From positions 19,716,001-19,780,000 of the forward strand of contig NC_083566.1 of NCBI RefSeq assembly GCF_019925205.1: a stretch of 64,000 bases of DNA, written 5' to 3'. Source of the stretch: Metopolophium dirhodum (lineage: Eukaryota; Arthropoda; Insecta; Hemiptera; Aphididae). Numbering within the stretch: position 1 is the first letter of the stretch; each line of letters opens with the position of its first letter. Below, piece by piece: positions 1 through 13,400 of the stretch. Below the pieces are notes generated by a model. That model did not search any database, was not told where the DNA came from, and worked only from the letters and a program-made list of their open reading frames with translations. The position numbers were made by a program, and so were the translations under genes.

Positions 1-249
1 AAATTGTGTGTTGATTTATTTAACATAGGTTCAATATGAATAGGTACTTTAAAAAAATTAAATGTTTTTATTTCTGAGATAATAGTGTGGATATCTGGGC
101 TATAGAAATGAAAACTCCAAAATAGAATTCAATAATTTATAACGCCAGCTCCTTCTCCCTTCAACAATCAGCGGCCATATGTAAATTAATAAAAATGATT
201 ATCGGTTTTTTTCATTTCTCGTTATTTGCTTGGCATACTCGCGATCTCT

Positions 250-772
250 CTATCATTCCAAAATTACGTCACGGAACGCTGGCTCAGCTCCGCGGTATTG
301 ATGGATCGCACGGATGACGTACACTCTTGCACACACCCACGGCGGCAGTCGGGACGCGCGTGCCGCGTAGCGAGACGGCGGGAGCGAGCGCAAGATGACG
401 GGAGGGAGACTGCGCAATGCAAAAGCGAGATCGTATAGTAGTAGCGGCGGGGAGAGATCGCGATCTGCGGACGTTTCCCCGTTGTTTCCATTGCGGCGGA
501 GGGGTCTCAGTCGGCGGCTGCCGATACTCGGACGAGGGGCGGTTAAGGGTGCCGACGGTGGCGGTGAAGGGGCCCAGGGGATGCAGGTCGTCGACTCGCA
601 CATACTTATACACGCGCGCGCACGCAATCGCGCCGCCGCCTTCATAAACGCGCGCGCGGTCGAGGCCAGTGTTGTCGTGTAATACGCGTACTACGCACCG
701 CCGCCGCACGATCAGACGTCGAGCGCTGTCCATCCGCCCCCGACCGCGAGGCATCGTTAGGGATCCTCAGCC
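250..772 (+). promoter_or_regulatory. GC/CpG-rich promoter and 5' UTR of the CHK-kinase gene
   Basis: This stretch is conspicuously GC- and CpG-rich (many cgcg, cggcgg and gacg words), while the sequence on both sides is strongly AT-rich. It runs straight into the start codon at 773, which sits in a good context (cagccATGtc). I read it as the promoter and 5' UTR of the kinase gene. No TATA box stands out, which would fit a dispersed-initiation promoter. Open frames on both strands here are by-products of the low stop-codon frequency in GC-rich DNA. The exact transcription start cannot be placed from sequence alone. Confidence 0.5.
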
Positions 773-3321
773 ATGTCGTCAGCAGCCGCGTCAGCCGCCA
801 CCGATGACGACGACGAGCATCAGAGGCAGCCGCTGCCCGCCGACCCGGACTGGCTGTCAGGCGTCATCAGCCGGCTGATCGGCCGGCCGCGAGACGCGGT
901 CACGGTGATCTGTGACCGGACCATCGCCACGCCCGCGGTGTCCGACCCGCACAACGTGCTCAGCTCTATAGTGGCAGTGCACATTGTGTACGCGGTGGAC
1001 GGTGTCCCGGGCACTGACTCACTGGACGTGGTCATCAAGAGCTTGCCGCAAGAGCCCTACTCCAGGGCGTTCGTGCTTGAGGCCCAGTTCGACTACAGAG
1101 AAGTTCACTTTTATAACACGGTGGGTCCTCCTCATCTCCACCCTTATCCACATAACCATTACACGACCTTGCCCCACCCCACATCCACATGGCTACACAT
1201 CATCCCCTTAGCGCGTCTACACGTCCATCGTCCTCTTGCACCGCACACACCGCGAGCATTGCTAACTGCACACGACGTCGTCGAGTACATTAGAGAGAAG
1301 CCCCGATAGGATGTGTTGTTAATGTTCTAGAAATTCGTTTTAGATCATCCACCGCCATAACATCCGAAATTGGGTGAAATACACACAACACTATATTATT
1401 ATTATAATCTGTAGATGAGTTATTCGATTTCAATCCGTGTGGACCGCGATAATTGTCATGGCTACATAACGCCCGTTGTGAGTGCAGTAGACCTTGACCA
1501 CTCGTTTCGATCATTAAAAACGACAAAAAATAGCTAGGCTGCGGTGATGCGGTTATAGCTCCCGCGGATTTTTTGAACAAATTCCAGTCAAGGAAATAGC
1601 TTGTGCGTGGAGAGATGTATTATGCGTATTGTTATTTGTTACCGTATAACCACATGCGACCCTGAGGTATCATAAACGTGAGACACCCTCCGTACCGCAC
1701 ACGCGTCAGATACGTCTGTTATTATGTCACGAAATTCATTATAAGTATAATGCTTGCGGTCAAAAACAACACAAAACGTTAGTAGGTATCTATCAATTTA
1801 AATAAACACGAAAAAAAGAATGATAAAAACAATGAGTTTCGTGATAATATATCTATTTAAATATACTTTTTATATGCTAATGATAAAAAAAAACTATTAA
1901 ACAATAGAGATTACCATCCTGTCAGTAGGATAAATATATATTGTTGATTAAAATTATTAAATTAACCCACTTTTTTTCTGGCATAAGTTGGTTTTTTTCT
2001 AATATACAAATTTTAATTAAGTTTTAATAACACATCTATTGGTCATCCTATTACAATGTTATTGATATACTTCACTACAAAATGAAACCATGCAAATATA
2101 ATTATTTGTTACAGTATACCTAACCTAACCTAACCTTATTAACTTACATACATGTTTAGAATACAACTGTTATAAAAAAAACTATCCTCCGGCTAAGACT
2201 AACTTTTTCAAAATGCTTCAATATTCCAATTAAATATAAATTGACTAAAATATATTATAAAGGATTTTCGAATTTTTAAGCAAGATTAGTCATTTTTAAA
2301 ACGTAGCATCAAAATAAAAAAAACTAACAACCCCCTTACAAGTAGGAACATATTATTAAATTGTCTTATAAATTATAAGTTATTTTTATTTCTAATAATT
2401 CAAATTTGATTACAGGTATTATTTGAGTTAAGAAATCTCGAAGAAGATGTGCTAACAAATCACAATCGTTCCGCGATTGGTGACATGCCAGTTGCCAAAT
2501 GTTACTTTGCTGGTATGAATGCCAGTGGTAAGGACGAGTCGATGTTAGTATTGGAAAACTTATCCAAACGTGGATATACAGCAGCCAACTTCTCCGCTGG
2601 ACTGACATACACAGAAGCCAAACTCGCTCTCCGTTCTATAGCTCGAATCCACGCCACATCTCTTGCTTTAAAACTTAAGCACGGGCCGCTCACCGAACGT
2701 TGGCCGTTCTTATTCCAAACATCCCGTGCTACACTATCTTACCAAGCACTCGTCGAACGGGGAATGCCACAATTACACGTTTTCCTACGATCTAAAGGGC
2801 CTCAATACGACACTTTAATCAATACACTTAGATCTCTATGTCGTGTCACTAAACAAATAATCGGATCGCTAATGATACCTAAAGAACCAATGGGGTTGAT
2901 GACGCACACAGACTTTTGGTGTAACAATTTAATGTTTGGAGAACAGGACCAATGTGTAATACTAGACTGGCAAATGATATCCTATAGTAGACCAACCAAT
3001 GATGTCGCACTTTTGCTTGTAAGTAGTTTGTCAACTGAAACCAGACGAAATCATTCAAATGAGTTGGTAGACATCTACTGGAAAGCTTTAACAACGCATG
3101 CGAGTAAATTGGGCGTAGACATAGAAGGACAACTCGAATACAGCCGATATGACTTGGATGAAGACATGAAGGAATCAAAGTTATTAGCAGTACTTTTGTG
3201 TATAGGTTCAGTGGACGTTGCTTTAGGCAATGAAGAAACTGAACAAAGATTACTAGACCTGTTGACCGATCTACAAGCTGAAGAAATCTTCAATAGACAT
3301 TTAACTGAAATTTCAGCATAG
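773..3321 (+). CDS. EcKinase-like / CHK-domain small-molecule kinase (two exons)
   Basis: The exons are 773-1120 and 2416-3321, joined in phase 0, giving 417 residues. This is the usual length for the insect-expanded EcKinase/CHK family (DUF227, 'juvenile hormone-inducible' proteins), which phosphorylates small molecules such as ecdysteroids. Visible motifs are the candidate ATP-binding Lys89 in VVIKSLP, the E103-FxxREVxFY-E helix region, the hinge-like SMLVLENL, the catalytic loop H280-T-D282-F-W284-C-N-N287 (HxDxWxxN) and the metal-binding D300-W-Q302. All key residues are present, so it looks active. The donor (acg|gtgggt) and acceptor (ttacag|gta) are canonical, and the join gives FYNT-VLFELRNL, as expected for the family. 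Exon 1 is GC-rich and exon 2 is not. No signal peptide is seen, so it is probably cytosolic. The substrate cannot be told from sequence. Confidence 0.9.
1121..2415 (+). other. Intron 1 of the CHK-kinase gene
   Basis: The intron is 1.3 kb with a gtgggt donor and ttacag acceptor. The first ~190 bases keep the GC-rich character of exon 1 and stay open in frame, which makes a false exon extension (to 1309) look possible. The correct acceptor join restores the conserved kinase sequence. The remainder is AT-rich and unremarkable, apart from three CCTAA units at 2119-2137. Confidence 0.8.
2119..2137 (-). repeat. Short run of insect-telomere-like units (CCTAA)n
   Basis: Three tandem CCTAA units followed by a partial one match the insect telomere repeat TTAGG on the minus strand. 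The run is far too short to be a telomere. Short interstitial runs of this kind are common in insect introns and probably arise by chance or break repair. Confidence 0.35.
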
Positions 3322-4354
3322 TATTTATTCTATTTTATCTTTGTTTATTATGTATTTCTCCTTTCTCAATTAATACATTTAGAGCTTTCACACTATATAT
3401 AATATATAAAGAAAAATATACTTGTTAATTATAAGGGTTTTATTTCACTTTTACTTTTAATATTAGTTCTGCAAATTCAGATGGCTCTTGAGGTAAATGT
3501 AATTTTTTTTAAAGTGTTAAGAATTTATGAATTATATTAATATTAGAAAAATATTGCTAAAGCTAAATCAACATATTAATTTTATTTCATGTACTGAACT
3601 TTAAAAAGCCTTAATTGTTAGCATAACCTTAACACGGTATGTATAGTAATTAATTTATTATTAGAACTATAGCTCAAAACAAATGTATAAACATTAAACA
3701 TGTTATGTTTTTCTTTTTAAAACCAGTTTTTACTGATTCTTTACATTTTGACATGTTAAAATTATGTTGCCTAAATTAATGTAACGGTGCTGTCCATACT
3801 ACTCGTATTATGTGATTTTACTTACTATAGTAATAATAAACATTATTGATTATAAATTATAAATTAATAATTATTTTTTAAGTACCTTTGAGTTATAAGG
3901 TACTATAAAAGTATATACATACAATAAAAAATATTCAAATAATGTTTGTGTAAAGATATGAAGTACTCACAAAAAATGGTCAAAAAGCATATTTTTAATT
4001 AAATTCTACAAATTTAGTGATTACAAAACTTTTAATACACATTTAAACATTGATAATAAAACAATAGATACCATTCCCATTGTAAATGTTTTAAAATAAA
4101 GTAATGAAAATATTACTTTTATATTTATAAGATAAAATACAATTCACATATACTCCTCTGTTATAACTTCAATCCCAGGGACAAATTAAAGTAAAACAAT
4201 CTCAAGTCTAAAATATTTAATAAAACCATTAAAAAAAATATAAAAATAATTTTGAACCCTCAATTCTATAATTAATAATTAATATAATTAGGCTATATCA
4301 ATTGGTTCACAAATTGTGAAAAAATATAAAAATATAAATTAGGTACTTATTTAA
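3322..4354. other. Convergent 3' region between the kinase gene and RNF19
   Basis: This is AT-rich DNA with no open frame of note. It should hold the 3' UTR and poly(A) site of the kinase gene on the plus strand; an aatatataaa run near 3400 is a possible weak signal. If RNF19 ends here, its 3' UTR is on the minus strand. I searched the minus strand for the conserved second membrane segment of RNF19 and did not see it. Confidence 0.5.
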
Positions 4355-4459
4355 TTACCATAATATTTTTTTTAATTGAACCATAATGGCATAATAATAA
4401 TAATAAATAATGTATAATAGTTTTAAGTTAAAAATAATAATTGAGAAGTAAATACTCAC

Positions 4460-7400
4460 CGCAGCTAATACCCCACCGGCAATTGCAAAATTTCGTTTTA
4501 ATCGACTTGAATTTCTGTAACGAGTATACATTTTACGCCCAGTCCAAACAGGCACACCTTTTAATATAAATAAAAAATAACACATAATAAATATTCAATC
4601 AATTCGTTAATTATTGGTTCAATAATTTTTAATTACCAATAATTATTGCAGGTATAGCAATTCCTGCGATTAGACCAATACCAGCTGGAGCTCCTACCAA
4701 CGTACCTAATTGCCATAAAAGCTTTTTCTTTCTGGACCAGGGTTTTTTACCCCAAAAAGTACAACCTGAAGGACTAAAATTAAAATTTATACATAGATAA
4801 TTCAAAAACCAATTGCAATACTAGTCCATATAAATCAACAAAAATTACCTAAGATAATGTAAATCGCTAACTACTTTCATACATAGCCAACAAAATTCTG
4901 CTCCACAAACTGCACATGTCATATGATTGCATGATCCATCGTCCATTTTTACAATTAAAACCTGGCAACGAGGACATGGCTTAATGTCTTCACCTAAAAT
5001 GATATTATATGTTACTATTACATAGACAGAATAAAAATGTTATTAACATTTCATACGTGACTGTGAATCTGTACTAAATGTTAAAGATGAGGTTCTCATA
5101 TTAGATGATCGTTTTGCTCTAGCGGAATCACATGTTTGATTAGGATGCCATGCAGCTTTGCAATGGTAACAAAAGTATGAATCACAACCAGGACGCTCAC
5201 ATTTTATCTTTGGGCAACTGGCACAACCCGCTGCTATGACAGCATAACTAAAACAATACAGCTTTATTATTAATTATTCCAATATACTAAGTATGTACAA
5301 TTAATAGTCTATTTCTAAGTTGAGTAACAAGATTAAACCTTATAAAAAACAAAAATAAACTTAATGAAGCAAATAAGGTAATTTTATAGATTACATTAAG
5401 TCTTTATTTTATCACACAATTCTGTAAAAATAATTGTATTATTTATATCATTAAATATACATTTATTAATATTATTTTTATTATTTTCATTTTGGTATTA
5501 AGTTGGATAACGTTTTCACATTTACTTATTGTATTACACATTATAAATAATTAATGATGGAACTTATATTATAATTTAGGTTAAAACTACTAACATAAGT
5601 CATTAAATGGTATTAACAAGTTGGGAGGACAGTCGGCCAATTTTATAGCTATAGCAATAATTATTATTTTTTTCTTGCATTGACCGTTTAAAATATTACA
5701 ACAATGGCAGTACTCTAAAAACCCTCATAAATATGACATTACTAGCAGTAATAATTTTAGTGGTTTCTTGTGAAAGAGCAAGTAGTATTGCCCACGGAAA
5801 GCACATTGAACAATTGAATACTGTCAATTTAAAGCACAATTGTGTTGAACATTTTTTACAAATTCTATTTATAAATTCCTATTTTTCAATTAAAACAGTT
5901 ACAATAATGTTGATTGGTTTCTCTTGAGTGTTGACTGTTAAAGTAAAATTTAAAAAATATTAATACATAATATGTATAACACATTTTAGATGAATATTGA
6001 CATAAACGCAATAGCAGTAATGAAAAAGTGACACTTAAAGGTATACATGTGAAACAAAATATAAAAACAACTATCTGCCAACGTGTTCATACATAATTAA
6101 ATTTGAATATGCAATCAACTAGAATAATATAATATAAAGGTATAAATTATTTTCTTTCAATTTTTGTTGATACCCTTTAAATATAAAACAACTTACCTGC
6201 AGTCTGGTGAAGGGCAGTATCTAGTATCAGGATCAACTGCTAACACCCTCCGTACCATAAAGTCTTCATATTTTTCATAAAGGGCTAAATTATTGAGCAC
6301 GCTTTGTATGTCTTAATAGAAATATATAAAACATTAAAAAAAATTATAAAACTATAAAATTTGTAAAAATAAAAATATACCATTTGGATGCATGGCCTCA
6401 GTACACTCAGGACAGGTGATGTTAACACGTGATTCACATATTTCTATACGTAAATATTGTTGAAAACAGTCAAAACAGGAACGATGATTACAAGTTGACA
6501 ATTTGGCAAAATAATTTTCATCAAATTTGGCAAGACATAATGGACACTCTAATAGACCATCAACTGGAACACCAATCTGGAAACACAAAATTGCATATAA
6601 TTTTAAAAGATAATATTTATAAGTACATAAAAAGAATAGTATTTATTTGAGGATAACTAGACACGTAAATTATAAATTTTCTTTCTTGTTAAAAAATGTA
6701 TATGATATAAACAATAGGTACCTATAATTTTTGCACAGGGTTTGTAACTTTATTTGCTGGCTTTTTGTAGTAAACATATCTCCAATTTTTTTTTACGCAA
6801 AAATATAAATGTAAAATATTTAAAATAACAATTAAAACAAAAATAATAATTTTAAGTTAAAAAAAAATGTGTAAAAAACAATATTTTAATTTTAATTCTA
6901 GAAATTAATTCAGAAATAAATTTGTACATATAATCAGATAATAGTCAAATATTTGTACTACAAACAAATATGCAAATCTATAAAGTCCCAATCCCTATTT
7001 ATAAGCCATAATATTTGAACAGCCAATCAGAAACTTAAAAACAACTGATATAATTTTGTTATAAAAAATGTTAATAAAGAAAACAAACTATGGTGTCTAA
7101 GGACCTTGATTATTCAAGGTTTGTCCATCCTTAATAATCAACTACCAGAAACATACTTTAGAAAATAAATTATAAAAAAACTATTAAATAAGATTTTATA
7201 ATACCTTTTCCCACAATGTATTTAGTTACAAATTGTATTTCTCTGATTTAATTTCATTAACTCTAATTATTTGCTTCTTCCTTTAGAAAAAAGATAGAAG
7301 TATGACGAAAGTTAAGAAATATGTAACAAAAGTTACACTGCATTTGTAGATGCAAGGAATCAAAAAGTTTAACCATTTAAAAAGTAAAAAACCATTGGAA

Positions 7401-10400
7401 GAAAATGTGCTGATAAACAATAGAAATATAAGGTAAGTTAGGTTAGTACCTTATTCTAATAATTTAGTATAGAAATATAACACAATTTTTTTTCAAATAA
7501 ACTTGACTTTTTCTAGTAAAAAATAACTAATAACATAACGATTACTTACTTTAATGTTACATACTGGAGTAACCTTTTTAGGGTCTGTGTAATTTTGTCC
7601 AAACCCCAAAGGAGCTTTTTCAAAATCAGTTACATCTGCTACACTAGGACCACCTAAAATAAATAACATATTAGATTTATTTTACGATACATGGTAAAAA
7701 AGAATAAATAATCAAATCAAATTTTACATGACATAATTTATGGCAAAATAAATATAGGTATAATAATAATAATACATTAGAAATAATTATGTTGATATTG
7801 GGGATTTGCAATTCAATTTAGTTAGATAACAATTTAAAAATCAGATATAAAATATTTCAACAAATAGAGTGATGCATTGACATTTTCGTAATACCTAATA
7901 AACTTATTCATAATATTAACATGTTATTTAAATTAAAAATATTGTAAAAATTCAAATATTCCTAATAATAACGAGAATTAACAGGGCACATGATAACTGT
8001 ATTTGTAGTCTCTGCAGAGTATTAAAATGTAGCTGTTATTGTTTTCCAAGAATTATTATAGTTATACTAGTTTTAAACAATAACAAATTTTGAAATTTGA
8101 AACATTTTAGGCTTTTATATTAACTGTAGATGAGATTATTATCTAGGTTCTCTCAAAGGATTTTTATAATATTTTAATTTTAAAAGAAGTTATATCATAA
8201 ATAAATAAAGTATAATATAATTTAAAAATGATTATACAAACACAACAAATATTGAAACACAATACATTTTGTTTTCATCTAAGAATTTACATAAATGTAC
8301 TCTAGTATTAAAATGTCTATTATGTCAAACGTTGTAAATTTAATATGTTATATTTTGTTGTAAATCAATAATCGAGAAATATATTATTTTTAAATTGTAT
8401 TTAGATTAAAAATAAGTATTATTAAAATTATATTAAATATTAGCTATTATATGACACATATAATTAACAACCTTAACCAGAAAAATAATTATACTTTAAA
8501 AAAAGGAAAATAAATAATAACCAGTTTATGAGTTAATCAACGATAGGTACTATTAATTTGTGACATAACAATAAACATATTATGTCCATTCAGTTCCTAT
8601 AAGATCACATAATGTAACCAAATACAAAGTATACATTTAAAAAGTGATCAGATTTTAGAGTTTAACTGCATAAATAATATTCAAAGAAAAAAATGTATCT
8701 ATTATTGAAATAATAGCTAGTATAATTAAAAATTTTCTAATTTGCTTGTAAAATTAAATTGTATAACTTAAAAGGTGATTATCATAAAGCCAATTGGATT
8801 AACAGACCATTTTACAAACATACCGGTAATAATAGTTCGACGTTTGCCATTTTGCGAACTTCCCAAGTGTCTTGCCAAAAATGTATTTGAATACAAAAGT
8901 CGGCGTAAAGAAAATCTCGGCATACGTCTTTTACGTGTAGGCACAGCTGCACTTGTACTGGCTTCAGGCAAATCTTGTAACGATTTGGATCTCATACCGC
9001 GACTGTTATTTCTACTGTCTACGCAATACAACATAATAAAGAAAAAATTAACGATTTTAAGTTATCACAAATCACTACATATTTCTTTCTTATATTTGGA
9101 TGATATTATTAGTTATAACATCACAGTCAGTAATGATACTGAACAAGATGAACAAATGGCAATGGTACTTGGTTGGATTAGTGAAAGTTGGTGATCACCT
9201 TGACCAATAAAAATAATAAAATAAATAGGTATACCTACATCGCAAATTTAGATTATATTCATTATCTAACAAAAGTGGCATTGGGAACAATGTCATCGGC
9301 TATTAATTAATAAAAAAAAATGTGTGAAAATAAAATATCACTTAAATCTACTAGGTTAATGACTTAGTTTAAATTAAAATATATATACATTAAAATAGTT
9401 TACTTTCTATATCAAGGATGCTTTTCTTAGATTATAAATTTATAAACATGGATTTTATGAATTATATGTAGAATATAATATATAAATGAGCTTATATTCA
9501 CTATTAACTATTTCACCGGTCGCGTCTTAGAAATTAAAATTACAAATGTTATTTAAATAAAAGTTAATACATTTTCAAAGCTATATTACCATTAAATAAC
9601 ATTGCATTAAAATAACCAAAAATTATTAAAATTATAATAATATAGGTACAAAATTATATTAGGTAGTTAATCGAATTAAAAAATCTATGATCTCTAATTA
9701 AACAATTTTAAATAGATATGCGAGGAAATAATAAAATATGTTGGATGAAATTATGGACTGGCAATGTGTAATTACCTTCAAATCCTTCTCTACACTGTTA
9801 ATTATCTGATAAATTACCTACTAAACAAATACATAAAAGCTAAATAATTAAATAATTTTGGTTAAAAAAAATGTATAGCCGTAAAAATTAGAAGTCAATC
9901 AGCAGATTAACCTAATTAAAACCTTGAACATTATACAAAGATAAATTTACTTATTATAAAAAATAATTAAATTAATAGAACGAGGAAATATAAAAAACCA
10001 AACATGTATGTATCATTTTATTTTCATGTCAAGACAATGCATATTATACTATATTATATACGAATACTTTTACCAAATTGTTTTTCTATGCACATTGTTG
10101 TTTATTAAATATATTCTAGAAGCCTGAATTTAATAAATAAAAATAAGTATAATTTAAAATGCAACAAAACAAAACAAATGTGGTGTACCTATGAATAAAA
10201 ATTAAATTTGTAAACAATTTTACGACTACAATACCATTTAACCCTTTGAATCCTAATCAAGCATAGTCATCTAACAATTAAACAAAAGATACAGAAATAT
10301 GTAAGATGAGATGACAAACATAAAATTTAGTATTTCCTTATGTATTACCAACAAATTATTATTATCTTTTCCATTTATCACTATATGACGCTTGTATAAA

Positions 10401-13400
10401 TAATTACATGTTGTTCACAATTATTTATATTTTGTATAATTGTAAATTTATTTAGAGTTGAAACACAAACTGCTCTAAATGTTAACCTTCGTCTGGGTTA
10501 CTGTTATCTTTTTCTATTTAATCCTTTTTGTAATATTTTTGTTGTACAAAACATATTACAGAGTTTTACTATATTATGATGGCACAAATGCACAAACGCT
10601 CAATACATATTTTTTTTACACGGATTTATCCAAAATGTTATGTGACTAAAAAGATTAGAATTTAATTTATATTATATTTATATGTATTAGTAATAAGTAA
10701 TAACAATTTCTACATATTTTTGTGTGCACCGGTGGTCCAGACGCCCCCTACCCTTGGATCATACCTATAATGGGTGAGTAATGAGTATACTACCCAAATA
10801 GTATGAAAAACGTTAAGTAACATTCTAACAAGTATCGACCTCACTTGCTCTTGAAAAAATTCTGGTTGCGCCTCTGGAATGCACTATTAGAATGAATTAC
10901 TTGTCAATACATAATATATGAAATTAATTTTAAGTATATATACTATATGGTATATAGTATAATTTACCAAACACATTATACTATTTAGAACAGGTTAAAT
11001 AATCGTATAAATACATGTTTTACTTTTATGTTGCGCACCACTTCTATACTTGAAAATTATATGTTTAGTGTATATAGTATATTTAAAATTAATGTAAGGA
11101 GGATTTTGAAATTTAAACAGGATTTTAATGATGATTTTCAGTTGGGATCATGTAGAGTTTTATAAAAAATCACTTACATTCGTTTATATCAAGTGTGTAT
11201 TTTGTTAGTTTTAAATGTTTTATTGAAACACATTACAAGCAACATTAGCTAAAGAGCTTTGCACCCAAATTAACCAGAACCCATACCACATCTAAAAACC
11301 CTTAAAAAATCAAACACCCAAAACCCATACAACCCAAATGATTCTGGTTTCAAAACACCCGAATTAACCAAAACCCAAATAAAACATTCTAGTTAACCCG
11401 AAACCCAAAAAATTGTTTATTTTACATTCGTCATGTAATATCTCATTTTGTATGTATGTTATTATGTAGATAGTTCGAATTTGTAGTTAATTATTTGTTT
11501 AATAATAACAATATTAGGTAATTTTAAAGTAAATTAGAGGTAATACTATAAATATTTTCTTTAAAATAACTAGAAAATCAAATCTGATTTTATCATTCAG
11601 TTCTAATTAAGCCGAATTTCCCGGTATTGAATTATTTACTTAAGGGGATTGCATGTCACGTATTTTTTAGAGTCTGAGCGAAGCGATGAATGTATTGATT
11701 TTACAATGATGTGTGTTTTTTTTTTAATATTTTTTTATTTTTGTGTCTGTCATCACCTTTTAGGACAGTAATAGTGCTTGGATTTTCTTCAATAGTAACT
11801 TTTCTGATAGGAAAGTGAATCTAGTTGGTACTTTGGGGGGTCAAAAGTAAAAATTTCCCAGTAGTTTTCACAAGCGACGTGCAAAACAAAAGAAAAATTA
11901 AGGAAAAACGGGAATTTTTACGCAAAATCTGTTTTCGAGAAAATCGATTTTGGTTTTTGGCGTAACTCTAAAAAAAATGACCGTAGGGACATGAAATTTT
12001 GACTGAATGTTTATATTAGCATTTTCTATACACCATAAAATTTTTGACTCTTTCTAAAAATATTTTGACTCTTTTTGAGCTGTTTACGGCCATTGTCAGT
12101 TTTCAATTTTTTTAGTTTTTTTTTCTATAAATATCATTAAAATTTTATCTGTTGAGTAAAAAAGCTTGAAAATTTAATAGAAGGCTCCTGGTTATTGTTT
12201 CAAAGGCAGATGAAAAAAATTAAAAATCCTTAGTCACAGTTTTTATTTATAAGCATTTAAAGTTCAAATTTTGACAAAATACGGAAAAATCACGAAAAAT
12301 AGCAAATTATTTTGAGTTGAGAATTCATAAAAATTTTTCTTTTTAAATCTAAGATTTGAAAATGTAATATAAGATTACTCATAAGTTTGTCTACCTTTAT
12401 CAAAAAAAAAATGTCTAGAAGAAACTTAAATTAAATTTTTATGAGCGTCTGAAATTTATATTTTTACAACATTTGATATTTACTCGATTTCTCATATAAT
12501 AATTTTCTTATTTTATTGTAATTAAAAAACAAATGACTGTAGATACTTGAAAATTTCACTGAATGTTTATATTAGCATTTTCTATACACCATAAAATGTT
12601 GAAAATATTTTGACTCTTTTTGAGCTGTTTACGGACATTGTCAGTTTTCAATTTTTTTAGTTTTTTTTCTATAAATATCAATAAATTTTTATTTGTTAGG
12701 TAAAAAAGCGTGAAAATTTAATATAAGGCTCCTGATACATCGTTCTAATAGCAGTTGAAAAATATTAAAAATACATAGGCACAATTTTTTTTATAAGCAT
12801 TTAAAGTTCAAATTTTGACAACATTTATAAAATTTATAAATTTTTAACTTTTATAGCTAAGGATTGAAAATTTAAAACAAGGCTCCACGTAAATAGGTTA
12901 TATATAAATTACTTTATTCACAATCATATCATCAAATATACTTGGTAAAATCATAGGCTGACTGACCGTTTTCGCTCAGAATCGTTTTTCTTATACAATG
13001 ATATTATATCATTGAATTCAAATTTAACACTATCCATTACAGTGACCCACTTGTAACCTACTGTACAGCAGAGCGACATCCACTTATCCACCTTTTTTCG
13101 TACGTTTTGGACTAATAAGCGGTGGTAAATTACACATACATCTGAATTTCCGATTTTAATTTTTAATACATGTATGAATTCTTTGGAAAAATAACGAGAT
13201 TTTCTAAGAAGTTGATTTTCAATTTTCAATTTTAAAGGACCATAAAATTTGGATATTTTTTTAAAAAATCTCATGAAATAATTGCATTAAATTTGTATTT
13301 ATTTTGGGCTTTTTGGGTTTTATATCAAAAAAGTAGTTCCTACAAAGCATAGTCTAGGAGCTAACGAAAAAAATTTTTTTCAAAATTAAATCATACTTCA

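Noticed and set aside
284..754. Minus-strand open frames of 130-156 codons in the GC-rich promoter
   Set aside because: Arg/Pro-rich low-complexity translation with no domain. It is a by-product of CpG-rich DNA.
1121..1309. Extension of kinase exon 1 to the stop at 1309
   Set aside because: The frame is open only because of GC-rich composition. Splicing at 1120 to 2416 restores the conserved kinase sequence.
2119..2137. Telomere or telomere-linked retrotransposon site
   Set aside because: Only three CCTAA units are present and no retrotransposon flanks them.
8775..9194. Plus-strand frame of 139 codons
   Set aside because: It is the shadow of RNF19 exon 2 on the other strand, which carries the real coding sequence with correct splice sites.
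12951..13274. Minus-strand frame of 107 codons
   Set aside because: It lies within a multi-copy repeat and its translation has no recognisable domain.
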